DNA from: Clostridia bacterium
Lineage (GTDB): Bacteria; Bacillota; Clostridia; UMGS1840
Assembly (NCBI GenBank): GCA_017625695.1
Contig: JAGAKI010000019.1
Span: 1-51,510, forward strand
Length of the DNA stretch: 51,510 nt
Reading direction: 5' to 3'
The notes under the pieces are model-generated. The model searched no databases, had not been told where the DNA came from, and was given only the letters and a program-made list of their open reading frames with translations. Below are positions 1-7,723 of the stretch, in pieces. Numbering within the stretch: the first letter of the stretch is position 1; the number at the start of each line of letters is the position of its first letter. The position numbers were made by a program, and so were the translations under genes.

Positions 1-200
1 ACTGTACAAAGAGACTGTGGTTAGAGCCTTTTAAAAACCATCAAGTGGTAGGAGGATTGAACTAATCCACAGTATCTAAACACAGTATAGCATATATCCG
101 TTAAAATGGATATTTAAACTATAATTATATAATACAAGGATGATTAAGAGAATTTTATCAGAAAGGAAGGGGTTTATCCGGGATAAGTTCTACAATACTA
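1..200. other. Non-coding window edge with several small dyads
   Basis: No convincing coding region is visible. Several inverted repeats are present: positions 14-24 can pair with 62-73 (ACTGTGGTTAG with CTAATCCACAGT, one bulge) and enclose a small ACCA/TGGT hairpin at 37-49. A separate ATATCC/GGATAT hairpin lies at 94-113. This could be the edge of a structured RNA or an untranslated region of a gene outside the window. I do not recognise it as a known RNA family. Confidence 0.25.
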
Positions 201-231
201 AAAAAAGAACCTGGCGTTAATTAACGCCAGG
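201..231 (-). terminator. Rho-independent terminator for the secreted protein/peptide operon
   Basis: A perfect 22-bp palindrome (arms CCTGGCGTTAA and TTAACGCCAGG, 210-231) is followed, on the minus strand, by a T-rich tract (A-run at 201-206 on the plus strand). Orientation and position fit the end of the minus-strand operon that starts near 1.9 kb. Confidence 0.75.
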
Positions 232-263
232 CCCAAAAAGATTTTAAATTGTTAAAAAACAGC

Positions 264-321
264 CAAGTTATTTGAACTTGAACTCAAATATCTGTTGCAC
301 TTGATTTGACAAATCAAGTGC
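264..321 (-). other. Two further stem-loops in the 3' region of the small peptide gene
   Basis: GCACTTGATTTG at 297-308 pairs with CAAATCAAGTGC at 310-321, an almost uninterrupted dyad. CAAGTT/AACTTG forms a smaller hairpin at 264-280. Both lie between the peptide stop codon (341) and the terminator (201-231), so the minus-strand transcript would end in three consecutive stem-loops. Neither of these two has a T-run. They may protect the 3' end; that role is inferred. Confidence 0.45.
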
Positions 322-340
322 TTGTTAATTCCGCAAGCAA

Positions 341-502
341 TTAGATCTGAGAACCTTCATCTAACAGAGCCATATTGTAAGTGGTGGTGATTTTGCCACC
401 GGAAGTGGTTACAACAGCGGTTTCTAACGGATTCTCGTAAGCAATTGCTTCGTTGGACTGTAAAGAAGCAATTTCTAAAGAAGGGCTCATATAAGTTTTC
501 AT
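341..502 (-). CDS. Small peptide of 53 (or 55) residues, unknown function
   Basis: The peptide begins MKTYMSPSLEIASLQSNE and ends in LLDEGSQI, with a Thr/Ser/Gly-rich middle (around TTSGGKITTTY). It has no signal peptide, transmembrane segment or cysteine. A strong AGGAGG site precedes two in-frame ATGs: 508 (spacing 4) and 502 (spacing 10); I chose 502. It lies 17-23 nt downstream of the secreted protein gene and shares its promoter and terminator. The opening pattern, Met-Lys-x-Tyr-x-x-Pro followed by a hydrophobic/acidic stretch, resembles many unannotated short peptides of Clostridia, some of which I would suspect to be modified-peptide precursors. No maturation enzyme is visible here. 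Coding status is well supported by the ribosome binding site and context; function is unknown. Confidence 0.6.
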   Translation of the reverse strand: MKTYMSPSLEIASLQSNEAIAYENPLETAVVTTSGGKITTTYNMALLDEGSQI

Positions 503-525
503 ATTCATTTTTCCTCCTTATCAAA

Positions 526-1788
526 TTATTCTACAGTTACGGTCGCTGCATCGGTATAAGTATCACCCACGAAGAATCTGTAGGTTTTTTCGCCCGCAGT
601 ACCTTTTTCGGTGATGTTTGTTAAAACGATTTCAAAGGTACCATCCCAGTCACCAAAGGTGAAGGTAGTGGTGCCTTCCGCACCGTCGGAAACGGTATCA
701 CCATCTTTTGCACCGTAGAATTTTTTGCCTGCAACTTCAACGCCATAATCTTCATCCAAATGGTCAGCGCTTACTTTACCGTAAAAAGTTAATTCGTTAA
801 CACCGCCATTGGCGTCTGTATCAGTAATAGCAGAAATCAATTTGCAGTCTTCAATAGTGATGGTTTCCTGTTCAGTTGCATCCAATGCTTTCAGTTCAAT
901 AGACTGGAGAACATGGTGGGTGTGCTGAGCATGTACTTTAAGTTTATTGAAACCTTCGTTTAAGTAGAGATACTGATAATTGCCATCAGCATCAGTTGCT
1001 CTCCAAGCACCGGCATCATTTACGTAACCGGTCTGCAAGTATGCACGATAGGTGTCGTTTGCATCAATCCAAATTAACGGATAGGGATCTTTCGTTGTGC
1101 CGCCGATTTTCGCCTGCACTCTGTAAATGCCGGCAGCGGGAACTTCAACGCCGTAGCAAGCAATGGATTCCCCGTGAGGAAGGGTTGCGTTGGTGGATAA
1201 GTAGCGTTCAACTGTTCCAACGGTTTCTTCCGGGATCAAAGCAACCCACGGAAGAATTCCGATATCTTCCTGAATCGGAGTATCCAAAACTTTTACTAAG
1301 GGCAGATATACACTGTCATCAAAGCCATCCTTATTCAGTGCACAAACGTCAGAGTTACCAAATTCGAATGTAGTGGTACCGGCATTGGTAATTACAACCT
1401 TGTGAGTTCCTGCTTCAAAGTACATAGGCTGGTCACATTCAGTACTACCGGACTTACCTTCTGTCCAATCGGTATGGCTCAAAATGAATTCTGCATAATA
1501 CTTACCGGATGCAATATGAACAGTTGCAGTTCCATTTGTACTGCTCAAACGAATCTGAAGTGCGTATACACCGCTATGAGGTGCACTAAAGTATCCGCTT
1601 GCAGATTCACCGGGTTCTAAAACAGTATTTTGAACACCAAAATCTTTCAGAAAAACTCCGGTGCTACCTGCTTGATTGCCGGCATGACCTAACCATTCGG
1701 GGGTATCTTCCGCATATGCTACGAAAGAGGTTAATGTAAGGCTTAACAACATTACAATTGCTAAGCAAAGGTTGAGAACTTTTTTCAT
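526..1788 (-). CDS. Secreted protein with tandem carbohydrate-binding-like beta-sandwich domains
   Basis: A protein of 420 aa with a clear Sec signal peptide (KK, then a hydrophobic run of about 18 residues, cleavage near AYAED). The mature part looks like two related all-beta modules. Residues about 30-170 carry a SAPHSGVYALQIRLSS-type strand pattern. Residues about 190-300 carry an analogous PAAGIYRVQAKIGG pattern and end with LNEGFNKLKVHAQ. The phrase 'YFxAGTHKVVI' / 'LNEGFNKLKV' is typical of CBM6/CBM35-like or PA14-like lectin folds. The C-terminal 110 residues form a third, acidic beta-rich region. No catalytic motif, sortase motif or SLH domain was seen. The start is the ATG at 1788, 12 nt after AAAGGA; an upstream ATG at 1809 overlaps that site. 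It could be a polysaccharide- or surface-binding protein; this is inferred from fold-like patterns only. Confidence 0.55.
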   Translation of the reverse strand: MKKVLNLCLAIVMLLSLTLTSFVAYAEDTPEWLGHAGNQAGSTGVFLKDFGVQNTVLEPGESASGYFSAPHSGVYALQIRLSSTNGTATVHIASGKYYAEFILSHTDWTEGKSGSTECDQPMYFEAGTHKVVITNAGTTTFEFGNSDVCALNKDGFDDSVYLPLVKVLDTPIQEDIGILPWVALIPEETVGTVERYLSTNATLPHGESIACYGVEVPAAGIYRVQAKIGGTTKDPYPLIWIDANDTYRAYLQTGYVNDAGAWRATDADGNYQYLYLNEGFNKLKVHAQHTHHVLQSIELKALDATEQETITIEDCKLISAITDTDANGGVNELTFYGKVSADHLDEDYGVEVAGKKFYGAKDGDTVSDGAEGTTTFTFGDWDGTFEIVLTNITEKGTAGEKTYRFFVGDTYTDAATVTVE

Positions 1789-1910
1789 AGTTTTCAAATC
1801 CTTTCTCATTTTTATTTATTTTTTTTTTTTAACTTTGGAAGTGGGGGCAGACTTATTACTGCATATCAGAAAATATGAAATAATACACACTGTATGATTA
1901 AGATATTTGT

Positions 1911-1939
1911 ATCATACCATTTTATTTCTATTTTGTCAA
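1911..1939 (-). promoter_or_regulatory. Sigma-A promoter for the secreted protein/peptide operon
   Basis: On the minus strand, TTGACA (1934-1939) and TATGAT (1911-1916) are separated by exactly 17 bp. The insertion-sequence end lies 29 bp upstream, so the element stopped just short of this promoter. Confidence 0.7.
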
Positions 1940-1943
1940 TAGT

Positions 1944-1973
1944 AAATTGTAAAATTGTACTATTTTTTGTAGG
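1944..1973. repeat. Left copy of a ~30-bp imperfect direct repeat flanking the IS
   Basis: The sequence AAATTGTAAAATTGTACT followed by T-rich DNA and GTAGG recurs at 2726-2756 in the same orientation with only a few differences. It overlaps the left end of the IS element. Confidence 0.5.
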
Positions 1974-2725
1974 TTTGTCAATAATGTGTTACAAAAATAA
2001 TTAAAAAACTTCGCCATTTTCAAGGAAAGCTTTGATATAGTCAGCAGGAGCTTTCCAATTGAGAGGTCGCATGGGGAACTTGTTGTAGTTATAGTTATGC
2101 ACTTTTAATTGTTTTTCAAAATCATCAAATGAATAGAATTTATGTGTAGCATAGAAATATTCGTTTTGAACTCGTTGTCCGGGATAAAGCATTTTCTCAT
2201 AAGGCTTCGGAATATACTTTGGGTTGGGTGGTTTAACAGCCATTTGCCCTTGTCTCCGCAGAACACGATAAAGACCTGTTACAGAGCGAGAATATCCTCT
2301 CTGACGAAGTTTTACCCAAAAGACGACTAAACCTGCATGTGAGTTTCTTTTTCGCATATCAGCAATTAGTTTGAGTTCTTCGGCTGTATGTTGGTTTAGA
2401 CGATGATGTGGTTTGTGTGATTTATCAGCTAAGGATTGCAAAGTTTCATCGTATCTTTTTAACCATCTATAAACATATTGACGATTGACTTTGTAACGGA
2501 TTGCAGCTTTAGTTACTCCATTTTTTAAAGAATATTCAATGAATGCTTGCCTAAACTTTATAGTATTCATATACGGAAACCTTTCTTTGTGATAGTTTGT
2601 TTGTGGTGAATTAACTATAACACATTTTGGAAAGTTTCCGGATTCTTTTTTTACCGATATATTTTGTTATGAGTTTACTCGTAATAAAATATGTCGGAAT
2701 GTAACACATCTATTGTAAACCTACA
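1968..2725 (-). mobile_element. Deleted IS481/IS3-like insertion sequence with terminal inverted repeats
   Basis: The outer ends are 26-bp imperfect inverted repeats: 1968-1993 begins TGTAGGTTT and ends ATGTGTTACA; the reverse complement of 2700-2725 begins and ends identically, with 20 of 26 positions matching. TGT...ACA ends suit IS3/IS481-type elements. Inside lies a single transposase frame that lacks its catalytic core, so the element is about 760 bp rather than the >1 kb expected for an intact member. It cannot move on its own but could be mobilised by an intact copy elsewhere. Confidence 0.65.
2001..2570 (-). pseudogene. IS481/IS3-like transposase with in-frame deletion of the DDE core
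   Basis: The 189-residue frame has the N-terminal helix-turn-helix part of a DDE transposase (motif NRQYVYRWLKRYDE near residues 29-42) and runs normally to LYPGQRVQ at about residue 135. It then jumps straight to a C-terminal segment (NEYFYATHKFYSFDDF, MRPLNWKAP). In full-length relatives these parts are separated by more than 100 residues holding the catalytic Asp, Asp and Glu. The deletion keeps the reading frame, so a truncated DNA-binding product could still be made. An AAAGG site precedes the ATG. It may act only as a repressor or be non-functional; family assignment between IS481 and IS3 is from memory of motifs. Confidence 0.65.
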
Positions 2726-2756
2726 AAATTGTATAATTGTACTTTTTTTGTGTAGG
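2726..2756. repeat. Right copy of a ~30-bp imperfect direct repeat flanking the IS
   Basis: This matches 1944-1973 (AAATTGTATAATTGTACT, T-run, GTAGG). It starts where the right inverted repeat ends and runs into the IS3 fragment that follows. It is too long for a normal IS3/IS481 target duplication. Confidence 0.5.
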
Positions 2757-2952
2757 AAATCCCTATGATAATGCAATGGCAGAAAATTTCTTTTCAATTC
2801 TTAAAACTGAATGTATTTATAGAATGAAACTTAAAACATTTGATAAAGCTCGCCTCATCATAGATGAATATATACATTTTTACAACAATGAAAGAATACA
2901 ACTAAAAACAAAACTGACACCGTTAGAAAAACGATGCCAGTATGTTGCTTAA
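2755..2952 (+). pseudogene. C-terminal fragment of an IS3-family OrfB transposase
   Basis: About 65 codons encode the extreme C-terminus of an IS3/IS150-type transposase: GNPYDNAMAENFFSILKTE, then FYNNERIQLKTKLTPLEKR. The third catalytic acid (the Glu of AENF) is present, but everything upstream is missing. Homology begins abruptly at 2755, next to the direct-repeat copy and the other IS, so this is a remnant of a second, older element. An in-frame ATG at 2737 has no ribosome binding site and the frame is unlikely to be expressed. Confidence 0.7.
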
Positions 2953-3089
2953 ATCTAAATATTATACCATAAGAAGTCTTTTTTTGAAAGCTTAGATATG
3001 AGTTGAGCTGTTATAACATATCTATTTCCGTTTATAAAGAGTATTTTATGAAAAACATCATAGGAGTAACGGTTTTTTTATGTAGGACT

Positions 3090-3500
3090 TTATTTTTTCA
3101 GTAAATCTCTGATTTCTTCCAACAGAAGAATATCGTCCGGTTTCTTTGGCGGTTCTTCTTCTTTCACTTCTTCTTTTTTTCTTGAGAATTTTGACAGAAG
3201 TTTAATAAACAAGAAGATGGAAAATGCGATGATGACAAAATCAATAATATTCTGGATGAAGTTTCCGTATGCAATGGTTGCTTCGCCAACGACCCATGCC
3301 AGGCTCTTGAAATCCACACCGCCCAGTAATAATCCGATGGCAGGAGTTAAGATATCAGCAACCAGAGAGGTTACAATTTTTCCGAATGCACCGCCGATAA
3401 TTACGCCGACAGCCATATCCAGAACATTACCCTTTAATGCAAAGTTTTTAAATTCTCCCAAAAAGGAGCCTGCTTTGTTTACTGCTTTTTTCATACTCAT
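3090..3500 (-). CDS. mscL: Large-conductance mechanosensitive channel MscL
   Basis: A protein of 136 aa, the normal length for MscL, the homopentameric inner-membrane channel that opens under hypo-osmotic membrane tension. The N-terminal amphipathic helix leads into TM1, with the family signature [20 protein letters not shown] (about residues 20-39) and the pore-lining glycines/alanines. TM2 follows at about residues 80-105 ([20 protein letters not shown]). A charged cytoplasmic helix ([27 protein letters not shown]) closes the protein, as in homologues. GGAAAAG precedes the ATG at 3500; a second Met two codons later is possible. It lies 46 nt downstream of citrate synthase on the same strand and may be co-transcribed. 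Confidence 0.93.
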   Translation of the reverse strand: MSMKKAVNKAGSFLGEFKNFALKGNVLDMAVGVIIGGAFGKIVTSLVADILTPAIGLLLGGVDFKSLAWVVGEATIAYGNFIQNIIDFVIIAFSIFLFIKLLSKFSRKKEEVKEEEPPKKPDDILLLEEIRDLLKK

Positions 3501-3546
3501 TCTTTTCCTTTTTATAGATATTGATTTTTATTACAATAACATTTGT

Positions 3547-4899
3547 TTATTCTCGTTCTTCCAACGGAATATAGGGAGCATCTTTGGATACGCATTTGTA
3601 TGCAGGTCGCATAATTTTTTTGTTCATAGAGATTTCTTCTAAAATGTGAGCACCCCAACCGGCAATTCTGGAAATTGCAAACAGGGGAGTGAATAATTCT
3701 TTCGGAATATCCAACATTTGATATACAAATCCGGAATACAAATCTACATTGGCACAGATGATTTTGTTGGTTTTGCGGTTGATGACAATGGGAGCCAGAC
3801 GTTCCACCGCTTCATATACCTTAAACTGTGCCATTGCACCTTTTTCTTCGGCAAGCTCTCTTGCTTTTTCCCGAAGTAATTCAGCACGGGGGTCAGAAAT
3901 GGTGTAGACTGCGTGGCCCATACCGTATATTAAACCGCTTTTATCGTAGGCTTTCTTGTCTAAGATTTTTGCAAGGTAATCCATGATTTCTTCGTCGCTG
4001 TCCCAGTTTTTCACATTCTGGAACAAGGATTCCATCATTTCTACTACCTTGATGTTGGCACCGCCGTGACGGGGTCCTTTTAGGGAACCGATTGCAGCTG
4101 CAATGGCAGAGTATACGTCGGTTCCGGAAGAGGTTACAACGTGAGTGGTAAAGGTGGAGTTGTTACCGCCGCCGTGTTCTGCATGAAGAATCAGCATCAG
4201 ATCCAAAATTTCAGCTTCTAAGGGAGTGAAGTGATTATCATTTCGGATTAAGTGTAAAAAGTTTTCGGCAATGGAATATTCCGGCACAGACTGATGAAGA
4301 ACCAGACTGTCCCCGTCATAATAATGCTTTTTCGCCTGATATCCGTAAGCCGCAATGGTGCTAAGACGGGCGATCAGCTGAATAATCTGACGGATCACAT
4401 TAGTGATGGCAGTATCGTCGGGAGTGGCATCGTAAGAGTACAATGCCAAAACACCTCTTGCGAGTTTGTTCATAATGTCTTTACTGGGAGCTTTTAAAAT
4501 CATATCTTCAGTAAAGCCGAAGGGCAGTTCCCGATAGCTTGCGATATTATCACAGAAGGTTTTGAATTCTTCCTGATTGGGAAGTTTGGAAAACAAAAGT
4601 AAAAAGATAACTTCTTCAAATCCTTTGCTTTTTCCTTTTAATCCTGCAATGATTTCACGAATTTCAATTCCACGGTAAGAAAGTCTGCCTGGAATTGCAA
4701 TTTTTTCGTCGTTTTCAATAATATAGCTGGTAACATTTCCCACAGTAGTCAAACCAACCAGAACCCCGGTACCGTTGGCATTACGAAGTCCTCGTTTTAC
4801 GTCGTATTTTTGGTATAACGAAGCATCAATCTGTGAAAAATCTTGAACCTTTTCAGACAAATGGTCGATATATTCTTTGGTGAGATGAGTTTTCTTCAT
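3547..4899 (-). CDS. gltA: Citrate synthase
   Basis: A protein of 450 aa that condenses acetyl-CoA with oxaloacetate. The family signatures are clear: an N-terminal region with IPGRLSYRGIEIREI, the first catalytic histidine region LILHAEHGGGNNSTFTTH, the GPRHGGAN loop, and a downstream GMGHAVYTISDPRAELLRE block with the second active-site histidine. The length and extended N-terminus fit the Firmicutes type II-like enzymes. The start is ATG at 4899, 11 nt after AAGGAG; a TTG-initiated extension to 4923 would overlap that site. In an anaerobe it probably feeds 2-oxoglutarate and glutamate synthesis; that role is inferred. Its leader has competing hairpins (see 4911-4974). Confidence 0.93.
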   Translation of the reverse strand: MKKTHLTKEYIDHLSEKVQDFSQIDASLYQKYDVKRGLRNANGTGVLVGLTTVGNVTSYIIENDEKIAIPGRLSYRGIEIREIIAGLKGKSKGFEEVIFLLLFSKLPNQEEFKTFCDNIASYRELPFGFTEDMILKAPSKDIMNKLARGVLALYSYDATPDDTAITNVIRQIIQLIARLSTIAAYGYQAKKHYYDGDSLVLHQSVPEYSIAENFLHLIRNDNHFTPLEAEILDLMLILHAEHGGGNNSTFTTHVVTSSGTDVYSAIAAAIGSLKGPRHGGANIKVVEMMESLFQNVKNWDSDEEIMDYLAKILDKKAYDKSGLIYGMGHAVYTISDPRAELLREKARELAEEKGAMAQFKVYEAVERLAPIVINRKTNKIICANVDLYSGFVYQMLDIPKELFTPLFAISRIAGWGAHILEEISMNKKIMRPAYKCVSKDAPYIPLEERE

Positions 4900-4910
4900 T
4901 CTGTTTTTCG

Positions 4911-4974
4911 TCTCCTTCGACAAAGATTCGGCATCGAAGGAGAAATGTAGTTTCTCCTTTAGAAAAATGCCTTA
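4911..4974 (-). promoter_or_regulatory. gltA leader with two mutually exclusive hairpins over the ribosome binding site
   Basis: On the minus strand the short leader holds segment A (AAAGGAGAAA, 4951-4960), B (TTTCTCCTTCGA, 4934-4945) and C (TCGAAGGAGA, 4911-4920, containing the gltA ribosome binding site). B can pair with A (9 bp, 5-nt loop) or with C (10 bp, 13-nt loop), but not both. Pairing B:C would hide the binding site. A 12-codon ATG...TGA frame starting in the B:C loop overlaps the gltA start as ATGA. Confidence 0.55.
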
Positions 4975-4980
4975 CAGTGT

Positions 4981-5009
4981 ATTTTACAATAAAAAGTTAA
5001 ATTAGTCAA
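4981..5009 (-). promoter_or_regulatory. Sigma-A promoter of gltA
   Basis: On the minus strand TTGACT (5004-5009) and TAAAAT (4981-4986) are separated by 17 bp. The predicted start, near 4974, makes the leader almost exactly the A-B-C hairpin region. Confidence 0.7.
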
Positions 5010-5060
5010 TAAGAAATGCAAAGAAAATCATAAAAATAGGTGAAATATCTGTGAAATTGG

Positions 5061-5089
5061 TTGACATCCTATGGGAATTTTGATAAAAT
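5061..5089 (+). promoter_or_regulatory. Sigma-A promoter of the lepB operon
   Basis: TTGACA (5061-5066), a 17-bp spacer and TAAAAT (5084-5089). It is divergent from the gltA promoter in the same intergenic region. Confidence 0.75.
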
Positions 5090-5157
5090 AGTAACTAGAT
5101 AAAATACAGCTGTTGCAAGATTACATATGTCTTGCTGTGAAAGAAAGGAAATTTATT

Positions 5158-5874
5158 ATGAATTACGAAGAACAGAACCATCAGGAACCCGAGACTCTGG
5201 AAGAAAATACAAATGCTGTCTCTGAAGAAGCAAAAAACGATCCCGCAGAGGAAGAAACACCTGTTTCTAATGTGGATGATACCTTAAAGGAAACAGAACA
5301 GGCCATTGAGCAAGAAGAGGAAAAACCTCAGAAAAAGGGGTGGAAACGGGAATTGTTGGAATGGATTGAATCCCTTGGGGTTGCTATTGTGGTTGTGTTG
5401 CTTTTAACCAACTTTGTATTCCGTTTTGTAGTGGTAGATGGTAACTCAATGGAACCTACCTTACATCACAAAAATCAGTTGTTTGTATTCCGCTTGGGGT
5501 ATGAACCGGATAACGGAGATATTATCGTGTTCAAACCCCGTGGAGATCAGGACAAATACTACATCAAACGTGTCATCGCTACCGAAGGTCAGACTGTGGA
5601 CATCAAAGCAGGAGATGTTTATGTGGATGGCGTAAAACTGGAAGAAGAATACATTTCTGCAAGAATCGCTTCGGAATATCCGGGTCAGTACCCCAAAACC
5701 GTTCCTCAGGACTGTGTGTTTGTATTGGGTGACAACCGTAATGCCAGCCGTGACAGCCGTGATGAAATCGGTGTAGGCATGGTAGAAGAAGATTCCATCG
5801 TAGGAAAAGCTTTGTTTCGCATTATGCCGCTCAGTCAGTTCGGCGGTGTTTATGAAAACTACAACTTAAAATAA
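5158..5874 (+). CDS. lepB: Signal peptidase I
   Basis: A protein of 238 aa, the membrane-anchored Ser/Lys protease that removes Sec signal peptides outside the membrane. An acidic cytoplasmic tail of about 60 residues (rich in E/Q/N) precedes one TM helix (about 72-93). The catalytic Ser97 is in GNSMEPTL and the general base Lys137 in YYIKRVIA, followed by the C-terminal signature VFVLGDNRNASRDSR. The long acidic N-terminal extension is unusual next to the short SipS-type tails and may be a localisation or interaction segment. The start is ATG 5158, preceded by AAAGGA; an upstream start at 5113 would add 15 residues without a good binding site. It heads the lepB-rbgA-rnhB-yraN operon. Confidence 0.93.
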   Translation: MNYEEQNHQEPETLEENTNAVSEEAKNDPAEEETPVSNVDDTLKETEQAIEQEEEKPQKKGWKRELLEWIESLGVAIVVVLLLTNFVFRFVVVDGNSMEPTLHHKNQLFVFRLGYEPDNGDIIVFKPRGDQDKYYIKRVIATEGQTVDIKAGDVYVDGVKLEEEYISARIASEYPGQYPKTVPQDCVFVLGDNRNASRDSRDEIGVGMVEEDSIVGKALFRIMPLSQFGGVYENYNLK

Positions 5875-5889
5875 AACGGAGAAATTTCT

Positions 5890-6741
5890 ATGAATATTAA
5901 CTGGTATCCGGGGCATATGGCAAAAACCAAGCGTTTGATTTCGGAAGATTTAAAGCTTGTGGATGCTGTAGTTGAGGTTTTGGATGCAAGAATTCCCGTT
6001 TCCTCTAAAAACCCGGACATTGATACCCTTTGTCAGAATAAACCTAAAATTGTGTTGCTCAATAAATCGGATATGGCAGATGATGCTGTGACTGACCGTT
6101 GGGTTTCCTATTATGCCCGTCAGGGGATTCTTGCCCTGAAAGTGAATTGTGAAAACGGCGCAGGACTGAAGCGGATTTCTTCTGACTTAAAAGAACTTTT
6201 AAAAGAAAAACTGGAACGGAACCGGCAAAAAGGTGTATTCAAACCCATCCGCATTATGGTAGTTGGAATTCCCAATTCCGGGAAATCATCTTTTATTAAC
6301 CGGATGGCAAATAAACAGCGCTTAAAAACAGAAGACCGTCCGGGTGTTACCGTTCATAAACAATGGGTGAAAATTTCCAACGAAATCGAATTGATGGATA
6401 CTCCCGGTATTTTGTGGCCCAAGCTCGGTGATGAGATGGTTGCGTTGCATCTGGCGTTTACCGGAGCGATTAAAAGTCAGATTTTAGACGTGGAAGAGCT
6501 TGGGGTTTATCTGATTGACTATCTGCTGCAAAATCACAGAGAAAAACTTGTACAACGGTATCAGATTTCTTTGGATGAGTTGGATGATAAGCTGACTGTC
6601 TACGATAAAATTGCTTTAAAAAGAGGCTATATCTTTAAGAAAAATGATCCCGACTATGAACGTTGTGCCAATGCGGTTTTAGACGATTTTAAAAATGCAA
6701 GATTCGGGAAAATCACCTTGGAAACACCGGAGGAAGTATGA
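5890..6741 (+). CDS. rbgA: Ribosome biogenesis GTPase RbgA (YlqF)
   Basis: A 283-aa circularly permuted GTPase that acts late in 50S subunit assembly. The motif order is permuted, as expected: NKSD (58-61, G4) precedes GIPNSGKSS (126-134, G1/P-loop), and DTPG (170-173, G3) follows. The N-terminus MNINWYPGHMAK is the characteristic RbgA start, and the C-terminal helical ANTAR-like domain occupies the last ~100 residues. It starts 15 nt after lepB, and its stop overlaps the rnhB start by 4 nt (ATGA), so translation is probably coupled. The lepB-rbgA-rnhB order is conserved in many Firmicutes. Confidence 0.93.
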   Translation: MNINWYPGHMAKTKRLISEDLKLVDAVVEVLDARIPVSSKNPDIDTLCQNKPKIVLLNKSDMADDAVTDRWVSYYARQGILALKVNCENGAGLKRISSDLKELLKEKLERNRQKGVFKPIRIMVVGIPNSGKSSFINRMANKQRLKTEDRPGVTVHKQWVKISNEIELMDTPGILWPKLGDEMVALHLAFTGAIKSQILDVEELGVYLIDYLLQNHREKLVQRYQISLDELDDKLTVYDKIALKRGYIFKKNDPDYERCANAVLDDFKNARFGKITLETPEEV

Positions 6742-7346
6742 ACGGATTTATCAAAGATACCGACCTGATTGGCGATGGAAAAGAATATACTTACATTTGC
6801 GGTGTGGATGAAGCGGGCAGAGGTCCGCTTTGCGGACCGGTTGCCGCAGCGGCTGTTATTATGCCAAAAGATTCTTTTATTGAAGGCGTCAACGACTCCA
6901 AAAAGCTAACTGAAAAGAAGCGAGAAGCGTTATACGAACAAATTACGAAAGAAGCCATTGCGTATTCGGTTTGTCTGATTGACAATCGGGAAATTGATGA
7001 AATTAATATACTAAATGCAACCTTGAAAGCGATGGAAAATGCCATTAACGGGTTGTCGGTAAAGGCTGACTTTGCCTTGATTGACGGCAACCGGAACAAA
7101 GGAATTACCACCCCGAATCAGATGGTAGTAAAAGGAGATTCCAAATCCTATTCTATTGCCTGTGCTTCCATTCTGGCAAAGGTGACAAGAGACCGTTTAA
7201 TGGCAGAATATGACAAAGAGTATCCCGAGTACGGCTTTTTAAAACATAAAGGCTACGGTACCAAAGCACATTATGAAGCGATTGAAGCATATGGAATCAC
7301 GCCCATTCACAGAACATCATTTTTGAAGAAGATTCTGGAGAAATGA
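6738..7346 (+). CDS. rnhB: Ribonuclease HII
   Basis: A protein of 202 aa that cuts the RNA strand of RNA-DNA hybrids and single ribonucleotides in DNA. The catalytic DEAGRGPLCGPV motif is at about residues 23-34, and the second acidic region KADFALIDGN at about 110-119. ASILAKVTRDRLM holds the conserved Ser/Lys/Arg stretch, and a GYGTKAHYEAI segment follows near the C-terminus. All four expected acidic positions appear to be present. It overlaps rbgA by 4 nt and ends 1 nt before yraN. Confidence 0.94.
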   Translation: MNGFIKDTDLIGDGKEYTYICGVDEAGRGPLCGPVAAAAVIMPKDSFIEGVNDSKKLTEKKREALYEQITKEAIAYSVCLIDNREIDEINILNATLKAMENAINGLSVKADFALIDGNRNKGITTPNQMVVKGDSKSYSIACASILAKVTRDRLMAEYDKEYPEYGFLKHKGYGTKAHYEAIEAYGITPIHRTSFLKKILEK

Positions 7347-7347
7347 T

Positions 7348-7716
7348 ATGGAAAAGTATCGTCAGAGTATTGGAAAACTGGGAGAACAAAAGGCAAAGAA
7401 TTACTTAAAGCGGCGTGGCTATCAGATTCTTGACTCCAATTACCGCACCAAAGCGGGGGAGATTGATCTGATTGTTAAAGATCAAGACTGTCTTGTGTTT
7501 GTAGAAGTGAAAACCCGTACATCTGAAGAATACGGAACTCCTGCGGAAGCTGTGTCTTTTTATAAACAACAGCATATGTTAAAAAGTGCTCAATATTATC
7601 TGTTGCGACACGGCGGGGAATGTGAATGTCGGTTTGACGTAATTGAGGTACGTTTACCTGCCCGTGGATGGTTGAGAATTGCAACCATCAATCACATCAA
7701 AAATGTATTACAATGA
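7348..7716 (+). CDS. yraN: YraN/UPF0102 family endonuclease-like protein
   Basis: A protein of 122 aa with the restriction-endonuclease-like UPF0102 fold. The signature starts with GKLGEQKAKNYLKRRGY (about 9-25), then YRTKAGEIDLI (33-43), and the nuclease-like FVEVKTR (51-57), in which the Asp and Glu-x-Lys form the PD-(D/E)XK-like core. The family is widespread and usually found next to rnhB, as here; a role in recombination or DNA processing is assumed rather than proven. It is tightly coupled to rnhB. Confidence 0.9.
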   Translation: MEKYRQSIGKLGEQKAKNYLKRRGYQILDSNYRTKAGEIDLIVKDQDCLVFVEVKTRTSEEYGTPAEAVSFYKQQHMLKSAQYYLLRHGGECECRFDVIEVRLPARGWLRIATINHIKNVLQ

Positions 7717-7723
7717 GGAAGTT

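Noticed and set aside
1402-1620. Plus-strand open frames inside the secreted-protein gene
   Set aside because: They are shadows of the minus-strand gene, which has a promoter, binding site and signal peptide.
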